11,661 nt of DNA from Paenibacillaceae bacterium UBA6304 (GTDB lineage Bacteria; Bacillota; Bacilli; Paenibacillales; Paenibacillaceae), in contig DJTQ01000110.1 in assembly GCA_002439285.1 (NCBI GenBank), forward strand, positions 1 through 11,661, read 5' to 3'. Both the position numbers and the translations under genes were made by a program. The notes beneath the pieces are model-generated. The model had not been told where the DNA came from. It did not search any database and saw only the letters and a list, made by a program, of their open reading frames with translations. Position 1 is the first letter of the stretch; each line of letters starts with the position of its first letter. Below are positions 6,164-11,661 of the stretch, one piece after another.

Positions 6164-6216
6164 TAAAAGATAAAAGGCCCTCGAAGCCATGGCAGAACCA
6201 TGGCTTTGAGGGCCTT
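6164..6216 (-). terminator. Intrinsic terminator after the radical SAM gene
   Basis: Arms 6174-6192 and 6198-6216 form two 9-bp perfect halves (AAGGCCCTC and AAGCCATGG with their complements) separated by one imperfect pair, with a 5-nt loop. On the minus strand the stem is followed by TTTATCTTTTATC. It starts 24 nt after the radical SAM stop codon. The imperfect pair is a G-U on the plus strand and a C/A mismatch on the minus strand, so some termination of plus-strand transcripts is also likely. Confidence 0.88.
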
Positions 6217-6240
6217 ATTCATTTCATGAATAAACTTTCC

Positions 6241-7509
6241 CTATCCCCGCACCTTTACTCGTGCCAACTCGGCCGGCGGAACATGAGTGTACGAACCGAT
6301 GACCACATCCGGCAATTCTTCCTGAAAAATCTCAATCATCTGTTTCATCCCAAGAATATCCCCCTTAGCTTTAGGGATCAGATCGAGGTAGCTCTCAGGG
6401 TCAATATTGAGATTACGGAACTGAATTAGCCGTAGTTTGGTCCGACGGACAAATTCCACCATCGCTTCAATCTCTTCCTCACGGTCGGTTACCCCCGGAA
6501 AAATCAGGTAATTAATCGAAGTGTATACGCCTTGTTCTCCGGCATATTTCAGGGATTTTTCCACGTTCGCCAAGGTGTATCCGCGCGGTTTGTAGTACGC
6601 ATTGTAATGATCGTCCAAGGCACTGATCGTACTGACTCGCATCAGATCAAGCCCCGCATCGACGATCCCGCGGATGTGATCGCTAAGACCGGCATTCGTA
6701 TTGATATTGATATAACCCATATCCGTCTGCCGGCGTACCTCGCGGATCGATTCGATGATCAGCTTGGCCTGAGTGGAAGGCTCGCCTTCACAGCCCTGCC
6801 CGAAGCTGATGATGGATTCCGGTGTCTTCAGATGCTCGAGCATGATCTCGACCAACTCCTCCACACGAGGACGGAAATTCATTCGTGTCTGCGGTGAAAC
6901 AAACCCGCTATCGTCCGGCTGTTCCGAAATGCAGCCGAAGCATCCCGCGTTACAGGAATAAGAAACCGGTACGGCTCCTTCCCAGCGGTTCAGGAACGTA
7001 TTCGAGGCGGTCAGGCATTCATAGCCAAGCGCACAGTTGGATAGATGATCATATAAGCGATTCTCGGGATATCGCGATTTTAAGTTCTTCACTTCATTCT
7101 TTAGTTCAAGCGGATCGCAGTTTAGCGGATTCCACTTCTCCGGATCATCCGACGGGTGGGCCGTCACGTAGAACTGTCCGTCCTTCCAGACAACCGCCGA
7201 ATAACCAAACAAAGGGAGCTTATAATCCTTATCCGTCTTAACATAACCGGGCAGGCAAAGGCGTGTAAATCCCTGAGGCAATAAGGCTCCTACAGCCTGC
7301 ACGTTGCCGGGCAACGGCTTCATTTCCCCGGTATCGGGATCCATCCCGATCGGACGGGTAGACGGCAAGCCGACGAGCGTAGCTCCATCCGGTAGAGGTA
7401 TAAGCTCGTCTTCCATAATTTCAACGATCATATCCGCACTGCGGGCAAGCCCGTAGAGAGAAGGATGATCGTATACTTGTCCTTGTTCATCTGCATATAC
7501 TAAATACAT
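6241..7509 (-). CDS. Radical SAM protein of unknown function
   Basis: A 422-residue cytoplasmic protein. The motif CNAGCFGC (C186, C190, C193) is the canonical CxxxCxxC that binds the [4Fe-4S] cluster cleaving S-adenosylmethionine. Beyond it, GQGCEGEPS (237-245) matches the SAM-binding GGE-type strand, followed by INTNAG (269-274) and DLMRVS (288-293) barrel strands. The first 180 residues form a separate domain I do not recognise. It carries extra cysteines (C85, C131, C159, C165), some of which might hold a second cluster. ATG has AAAGGAG 6 nt upstream. The gene starts 29 nt after the rho stop codon, so it is very likely cotranscribed with rho, and a terminator follows. The substrate cannot be told from the sequence; no carrier peptide or dedicated partner gene is adjacent. 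Confidence 0.9.
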   Translation of the reverse strand: MYLVYADEQGQVYDHPSLYGLARSADMIVEIMEDELIPLPDGATLVGLPSTRPIGMDPDTGEMKPLPGNVQAVGALLPQGFTRLCLPGYVKTDKDYKLPLFGYSAVVWKDGQFYVTAHPSDDPEKWNPLNCDPLELKNEVKNLKSRYPENRLYDHLSNCALGYECLTASNTFLNRWEGAVPVSYSCNAGCFGCISEQPDDSGFVSPQTRMNFRPRVEELVEIMLEHLKTPESIISFGQGCEGEPSTQAKLIIESIREVRRQTDMGYININTNAGLSDHIRGIVDAGLDLMRVSTISALDDHYNAYYKPRGYTLANVEKSLKYAGEQGVYTSINYLIFPGVTDREEEIEAMVEFVRRTKLRLIQFRNLNIDPESYLDLIPKAKGDILGMKQMIEIFQEELPDVVIGSYTHVPPAELARVKVRG

Positions 7510-7538
7510 GGTGTGCTCCTTTTCATGTGTCCAGGTCC

Positions 7539-8891
7539 TTAAGCGTTGGAACCGTGTCCAGAGCCGGAGGTCGACGATACGGTTCGCGTTGCCGGGCGAC
7601 GTGTGCCTGTGCTGGTGCTACCGTTCCCGTTACCCGAAGCAGCATTCCCGGCGGCATCAAAAGAAGCCAGGAATTCAGCATTCGTCTTGCTGCCCCGCAG
7701 CTTTTTCAGGAATCCTTCTACGAAATCGTAGGAGTCGTTCATATTCTTGCGGATCGACCAGATCGTATCCAGTTCTTCCTTGGTCAGCAACACTTCTTCG
7801 CGGCGTGTTCCCGAACGGCGAATATCGATGGCCGGGAAAATGCGGCGTTCCGCCAGCTTCCGGTCCAAATGAAGCTCCATGTTCCCGGTTCCTTTAAATT
7901 CTTCATAGATAATGTCGTCCATCCGCGACCCCGTATCCACGAGGGCGGTTGCCAATATTGTCAGACTGCCGCCTTCTTCCACATTCCGGGCCGAACCGAA
8001 AAACCGCTTAGGCCGATGAAAGGCAGCCGGATCAATCCCCCCGCTTAGCGTACGTCCGGATGGAGGAACCACCAAGTTGTAAGCACGCGCAAGCCGGGTA
8101 ATGCTGTCCATCAGAATGACGACATCCTTCTTATGCTCAACTAACCGCAAAGCGCGTTGCAGCACGAGTTCCGCCACCTTGATATGATTCTCCGGCAACT
8201 CATCAAACGTCGAAGCGATGACTTCCCCTTTGACGGAGCGCTGCATATCGGTAACTTCCTCTGGGCGTTCGTCGATTAACAATACGAATAACTCGATATC
8301 GGGGCGATTAGTAGAAATGCTATTTGCGATCTCTTTAAGCAGCAGCGTTTTCCCTGCCTTTGGCGGCGCTACAATCAAACCGCGCTGTCCCAGGCCGACG
8401 GGAGCGAGTACATCCATAATGCGGGTGGATAAATGAGTTGGGGATGTTTCGAGCACGAGCTTTTCCTGCGGATATAGAGGAGTCAATGCCGGGAAATGCA
8501 AGCGTTCTGCAGCAATCGTAGGATTCTCACCGTTGACCGCATTGACCTGCAGCAAGCCGAAATACCGTTCATTCTCTTTAGGGGTCCGGCATTTGCCGGA
8601 GACCAAATCACCGGTTCTAAGATCAAACTTACGGATTTGCGAAGCGGAAATGTAAATATCCTCCGTACTCGGCAAGTAGTTAATCGGTCTCAAGAAGCCG
8701 TAGCCTTCCGGCAAAATCTCCAGCACGCCTTCCATGAACATCAATCCGCTCTGTTCGGCTTGAGCTCTTAAAATGGCAAAAATTAATTCCTTTTTCTTTA
8801 ACTGGCCGTAATAAGGAATTTGATGCTGCTTGGCGAGCTTGTACAGCTCGGTTAGCTTCATCTCCTCCAAATCGGCAATTTGCAGATCCAT
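7539..8891 (-). CDS. rho: Transcription termination factor Rho
   Basis: Hexameric RNA helicase that ends transcription at unstructured C-rich sites. The 450 residues exceed B. subtilis Rho (427) and E. coli Rho (419). Visible are the N-terminal helix bundle (about 1-45), the OB-fold primary RNA site (about 51-125, EGYGFLRP), Walker A APPKAGKT (175-182), Walker B VVILMDS (257-263, D262), the Q-loop TLSGGIDP (281-288) and the arginine-rich segment [10 protein letters not shown] (357-366). The core ends near residue 412; the rest is a tail of G, S, T, N, A and R without predicted fold. ATG has AGGTGG about 8 nt upstream. A 154-nt leader separates it from murA and carries a weak hairpin. No clear promoter is visible, so transcription may come from murA or from an unrecognised start. 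Confidence 0.97.
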   Translation of the reverse strand: MDLQIADLEEMKLTELYKLAKQHQIPYYGQLKKKELIFAILRAQAEQSGLMFMEGVLEILPEGYGFLRPINYLPSTEDIYISASQIRKFDLRTGDLVSGKCRTPKENERYFGLLQVNAVNGENPTIAAERLHFPALTPLYPQEKLVLETSPTHLSTRIMDVLAPVGLGQRGLIVAPPKAGKTLLLKEIANSISTNRPDIELFVLLIDERPEEVTDMQRSVKGEVIASTFDELPENHIKVAELVLQRALRLVEHKKDVVILMDSITRLARAYNLVVPPSGRTLSGGIDPAAFHRPKRFFGSARNVEEGGSLTILATALVDTGSRMDDIIYEEFKGTGNMELHLDRKLAERRIFPAIDIRRSGTRREEVLLTKEELDTIWSIRKNMNDSYDFVEGFLKKLRGSKTNAEFLASFDAAGNAASGNGNGSTSTGTRRPATRTVSSTSGSGHGSNA

Positions 8892-9008
8892 GTAAAAACC
8901 ACCTATTCAATTTTATCGTTTCAAATCATTACATACCCTATCCATTTCAAATATGAATCTATGAGGACATCATCATTTGCTAGACTTAGATTTCATTAAA
9001 ATAGTATT

Positions 9009-9046
9009 ACCCTTTCTCAGGCAACTTATGCTGAAAAAGAGAGGGT
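9009..9046 (-). other. Imperfect hairpin in the murA-rho spacer
   Basis: On the minus strand ACCCT (9042-9046) pairs with AGGGT (9009-9013) and TTTCAG (9031-9036) with CTGAGA (9015-9020, one G-U), around a 5-nt bulge and a 10-nt loop. It overlaps the murA stop codon and is followed by AATACTATTTT, a weak U tract. It could be a leaky terminator or attenuator before rho. The rest of the 154-bp spacer shows nothing convincing. Confidence 0.3.
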
Positions 9047-10299
9047 TATTCCACTTGACGCCATACGTCTGCTCCAAGCGCACGCAGATTAGTGACCAGG
9101 TTATCATAACCACGGTCGATCAGTTCTACGCCGGATACTTCGGTTATACCGCTATCCACCGTCAAGCCAGCAATCACTAGCGCCGCTCCGGCGCGCAGGT
9201 CCGCAGCTTTTACCTTCGCGGCATTAAGCGGTCCACCTTCAATAATGGCCGAACGCCCTTCGACACGGATTTTTGCGCCCATTCTTACAAGCTCAGGCAC
9301 ATGCTTAAACCGGTTACTGTATACAAAGTCGCTGAGTACGCTCACTCCCTCGGCTTGGGTCAACAAGCTGGTCATCGGCGATTGCATGTCGGTTGGAAAG
9401 CCGGGATAAACCAATGCCTTTACATCCACATGCTCATATTTAGCCGCACCAATGACACGGATTGATTCATCAAGTTCTTCCACGCTAACGCCCATTTCCA
9501 GTAACTTTGCAGTCAGGGCTTCCAAATGTTTTGGAATGACGCCGTCAATAATGACGTCTCCACGCGTAGCGGCCGCAGCGATCATATAGGTTCCGGCCTG
9601 AATACGGTCCGGGATAATCGAATGCCGGCAACCCTTTAGCTCATTAACGCCTTCGATCCGAATCGTTTCGGTTCCGGCGCCTTTAATACTCGCTCCCATG
9701 GAGTTCAATAATGTTGCTACATCTATAATCTCAGGCTCTTTGGCCGCATTTTCGATAATTGTAAAGCCTTTGGCTCTAGTAGCCGCCAGCATAATGTTAA
9801 TGGTTGCTCCAACGCTACTGACATCCAAATAAATCTTGGCTCCGCGCAGTTCCTTGGCATGCAAATGGATGGCCCCGTGTTCATTCGTAACGGTAGCCCC
9901 TAACGCTTCAAAACCTTTAATATGCTGATCGATCGGCCGCGGTTCGAAATTGCATCCGCCCGGCAATCCGATCGTTGCTTCTTTAAAACGGCCAAGCAGC
10001 GCACCCATCATATAATAAGAAGCCCGTAGCTTCTTGACGGGGCCGTTTGGCATAGGAATCGATTTTACGTCGGAAGGGTCAATTCTCATTTGACCGTCTT
10101 CCCAAGATACATGGGCACCCAGTTCTTCTAAAATCTCCGCATAGACCGCGACATCGCTCAGATGCGGCAGGTTATCGAGCACCACTTCGGATTCAGCCAA
10201 AATCGCAGCCGGAATAAGCGCAATCGCACTGTTCTTTGCACCGCTGATCGATACTGTACCGCGCAGCGGCCGTCCGCCGCTGATCATTAATTTCTCCAT
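9046..10299 (-). CDS. murA: UDP-N-acetylglucosamine 1-carboxyvinyltransferase (MurA, MurAB/MurZ type)
   Basis: Transfers enolpyruvate from phosphoenolpyruvate to UDP-GlcNAc, the first committed step of peptidoglycan synthesis and the target of fosfomycin. The 417-residue protein has the substrate-binding K22/N23 in ISGAKNSA, the catalytic cysteine C116 in [12 protein letters not shown] (so a fosfomycin-sensitive type), D304 in YPGFPTDMQ and the C-terminal [11 protein letters not shown]. The start MEKLMISGG matches B. subtilis MurAB (MEKLNIAGG). ATG 10297-10299 has a GGGGGA element about 11 nt upstream; an ATG four codons later has GGAG 6 nt upstream and is a possible alternative. The fba-murA-rho neighbourhood is that of the second Bacillus paralogue rather than of murAA, so another murA is expected elsewhere in the genome. 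Confidence 0.96.
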   Translation of the reverse strand: MEKLMISGGRPLRGTVSISGAKNSAIALIPAAILAESEVVLDNLPHLSDVAVYAEILEELGAHVSWEDGQMRIDPSDVKSIPMPNGPVKKLRASYYMMGALLGRFKEATIGLPGGCNFEPRPIDQHIKGFEALGATVTNEHGAIHLHAKELRGAKIYLDVSSVGATINIMLAATRAKGFTIIENAAKEPEIIDVATLLNSMGASIKGAGTETIRIEGVNELKGCRHSIIPDRIQAGTYMIAAAATRGDVIIDGVIPKHLEALTAKLLEMGVSVEELDESIRVIGAAKYEHVDVKALVYPGFPTDMQSPMTSLLTQAEGVSVLSDFVYSNRFKHVPELVRMGAKIRVEGRSAIIEGGPLNAAKVKAADLRAGAALVIAGLTVDSGITEVSGVELIDRGYDNLVTNLRALGADVWRQVE

Positions 10300-10400
10300 A
10301 AGCTTAAGGGTCCCCCTACTTATAATGCAGCCGAAAACCGGCAAACGACTCTTCTATGACTAGAGATCTTCACACAAGACTTACATCAACTTTTAGGTAT

Positions 10401-10437
10401 GAAAATGGAAAGACACCGTCTAAGCGGTGTGCTCTCC
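10401..10437 (-). terminator. Probable weak terminator between fba and murA
   Basis: The core stem ACACCG/CGGTGT (10413-10418 with 10425-10430) has a 6-nt loop and extends imperfectly to 10407-10437. On the minus strand it is followed by ATTTTC, a poor U tract. It lies about 40 nt after the fba stop codon and may partly uncouple fba from murA. The remaining spacer (10300-10400) shows no convincing promoter. Confidence 0.5.
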
Positions 10438-10474
10438 ATAATCACCTATTCAACTGGATTATTCAACAGTACAA

Positions 10475-11329
10475 TTACGCTTTGTTGTTGGATCCAAATT
10501 CACGAATTTTACCGATAACAGTCGCTTTGATAGCATCGCGGCCCGGAACGATATATTTACGCGGATCATAAGCATCCGGTTTAGCAGCCAATACTTCACG
10601 AACTACTTTAGAGAATGAAATTTGGTTCTCAGTGTTTACGTTGATCTTGGAAGTACCGAGCGAAATGGATTTTTGGATATCGTGCAAAGGAATGCCTGTA
10701 CCGCCATGAAGAACGAGCGGAACCTTAACAGCATTACAAATTTCTTCCATTTCTTTGAAGCCCAGGTTTGGTTCGCCAAGGTAAGGACCATGAACGGAAC
10801 CCAAAGCAGGAGCCAAAGTGTCGATACCTGTTTCTTTCACGATGCGAACGCACTCTTGCAAGTCGGCATAATTAATTCCGCCGATAACATCGTCTTCCTG
10901 TCCGCCTACTGTACCCACTTCGGCTTCAACGGAAACGCCTTTAGCATGAGCATATTCAACGACTTTCTTCGTCATTTCGATGTTCTCGTCGATCGGATGG
11001 TGGGAACCGTCGATCATAACGGAAGTAAAGCCTGCGTCAATCGCTTCTTTACATTTGTCGAAGCTGGAGCCATGGTCAAGATGAATGGCTACAGGAACGG
11101 TAATTTTCATGTCATGCAACAAGCCTTCCACCATTTTAACAACGGTATAGAAACCGCTCATATGGCGTGCCGCGCCTTCGGATACACCGAGGATTACCGG
11201 CGATTTTTCTTCTTCAGCTGCAGCAAGGATCGCTTGCGTCCACTCAAGGTTGTTGATGTTAAATTGACCTACTGCGTATTTCCCCTCAAGCGCTTTGTTC
11301 AACATGTCTGTCATAGATACTAATGGCAT
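10475..11329 (-). CDS. fba: Class II fructose-bisphosphate aldolase
   Basis: Zinc-dependent aldolase of glycolysis and gluconeogenesis, which splits fructose 1,6-bisphosphate into glyceraldehyde 3-phosphate and dihydroxyacetone phosphate. The 284-residue protein is almost the length of B. subtilis FbaA (285) and matches it closely. Visible are HLDHGSS (D85 catalytic, H86 zinc), GSHHP (108-112), [11 protein letters not shown] (137-147), the zinc ligands H180 (GSVHGPY) and H208 (VLHGGTG), and NVNTENQ (230-236). I start at ATG 11327-11329 ([10 protein letters not shown]), with AGGAGG 10 nt upstream. The frame stays open for 16 codons upstream, but those cover the Shine-Dalgarno and lie mostly outside the conserved protein. 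It has its own extended -10 promoter and is followed by a weak hairpin. Confidence 0.97.
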   Translation of the reverse strand: MPLVSMTDMLNKALEGKYAVGQFNINNLEWTQAILAAAEEEKSPVILGVSEGAARHMSGFYTVVKMVEGLLHDMKITVPVAIHLDHGSSFDKCKEAIDAGFTSVMIDGSHHPIDENIEMTKKVVEYAHAKGVSVEAEVGTVGGQEDDVIGGINYADLQECVRIVKETGIDTLAPALGSVHGPYLGEPNLGFKEMEEICNAVKVPLVLHGGTGIPLHDIQKSISLGTSKINVNTENQISFSKVVREVLAAKPDAYDPRKYIVPGRDAIKATVIGKIREFGSNNKA

Positions 11330-11390
11330 GGGTTTCAATCCTCCTAAGGATGTTGGATTATCTTTCTTAGCCGACATTCACACAGTTTTT

Positions 11391-11399
11391 ATTATACCA
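11391..11399 (-). promoter_or_regulatory. fba promoter (extended -10)
   Basis: TGGTATAAT on the minus strand (11391-11399) is a perfect -10 box with the TG extension. At 17-bp spacing the -35 position (11414-11419) reads TTAGTA, a 3 of 6 match. The start near 11384 gives a leader of about 55 nt. The -35 position ends one base from the inverted-repeat element that begins at 11421. Confidence 0.7.
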
Positions 11400-11420
11400 C
11401 ACCTTGACAAAATTACTAAT

Positions 11421-11661
11421 AGAGGTTGTTCAAAAGATCATCTTTCCATGACGAAGCAGATCATGAAGCAAATTCGACGTCGAATCTTGAATTCAGCCGG
11501 GCCTTCCGTTGCTCACGTACCCCATAACAGCAGACGCTTACGAAGTCGTTTTCTACGAAAACGTTTAGCTCCGCTACTCAGTCCCACCTTCATCCAACCT
11601 AAAGCGTTTTGTAAAAACGCACTTCGGAAGCATATGCTTTGGTCCTGAAAACCTGACTTTT
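11421..11661. repeat. Palindrome-rich stretch, possible MITE-like dispersed repeat, cut by the window edge
   Basis: This 241-bp noncoding stretch upstream of fba holds a chain of palindromes: AAAGAT-C-ATCTTT (11433-11445), the perfect 14-mer ATTCGACGTCGAAT (11472-11485), CGTTTTC-TAC-GAAAACG (11547-11563), GCGTTTT-GTA-AAAACGC (11604-11620) and AAGCATATGCTT (11628-11639). It begins AGAGGTTGTTCAAAAG, and the last five bases of the window, CTTTT, are the first five of that sequence's reverse complement. This would fit a short element of about 250 bp with terminal inverted repeats, whose second end lies just outside. No gene fills the stretch. The element class is inferred. Confidence 0.45.

Noticed and set aside
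10319..10324. TATAAG as a -10 box for murA
   Set aside because: Transcription from it would start inside the murA Shine-Dalgarno, and no -35 box is present at a usual distance.
10622..11323. 233-codon open frame on the plus strand opposite fba
   Set aside because: It is fully antisense to the strongly conserved fba gene, has no Shine-Dalgarno and no recognisable domain; it follows from the codon use of fba.
11513..11593. 26-residue Arg/Lys-rich frame on the minus strand
   Set aside because: It lies within the palindromic repeat stretch, has no good ribosome binding site, and its basic composition comes from the CGT/AAA-rich hairpin sequence.
11295..11648. 117-codon plus-strand frame at the right edge
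   Set aside because: It starts antisense inside fba and runs through the fba promoter and the palindrome stretch; nothing in it resembles a protein family.

Overview
This window looks like housekeeping chromosome from a Gram-positive, low-to-mid-GC Firmicute, most likely Paenibacillus or a close relative. The reasons are: close similarity of Fba, MurA, Rho, RpmE, RecR, EbfC and DnaX to Bacillus-type proteins; a large (about 270 nt) SRP RNA with an Alu domain; the block SRP RNA-dnaX-ebfC-recR-yaaL in the same order as in Bacillus subtilis; and a secreted GH18 protein with copper-amine-oxidase-N-like repeats, a combination common in Paenibacillus. The genus is inferred, not proven.

Layout from left to right. 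At 1-3228, on the minus strand and so read right to left, lie dnaX, ebfC, recR, an intrinsic terminator and yaaL, followed by the ribosome binding site of a further gene just off the left edge (bofA by synteny). The SRP RNA gene (3445-3714, minus) has its own well-formed promoter and terminator. A 170-bp divergent spacer with two inverted repeats separates it from the secreted GH18 protein (3888-5162, plus). A symmetrical terminator at 5235-5262 closes both this gene and the converging rpmE (minus). From 5600 to 6160 there is decayed sequence: an unidentified minus-strand coding remnant and the C-terminal piece of an Rpn/YhgA-like protein. From 6164 to 11399, again on the minus strand, lies fba-murA-rho-radical SAM gene, ending in a strong terminator. 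Upstream of the fba promoter (11421 to the right edge) is a palindrome-rich stretch that looks like a dispersed miniature inverted-repeat element cut by the window end.

The genes serve central functions: glycolysis (Fba), the first step of peptidoglycan synthesis (MurA), transcription termination (Rho), translation (L31), protein export (SRP RNA), replication (DnaX) and recombinational repair (RecR, EbfC). Nearly all are on the minus strand, which suggests the replication fork runs right to left here. I found no defence system, CRISPR array, complete mobile element, tRNA or rRNA. The points most worth a second look are the element next to the fba promoter, the inverted repeat laid over the SRP RNA promoter, and the radical SAM protein of unknown function downstream of rho.
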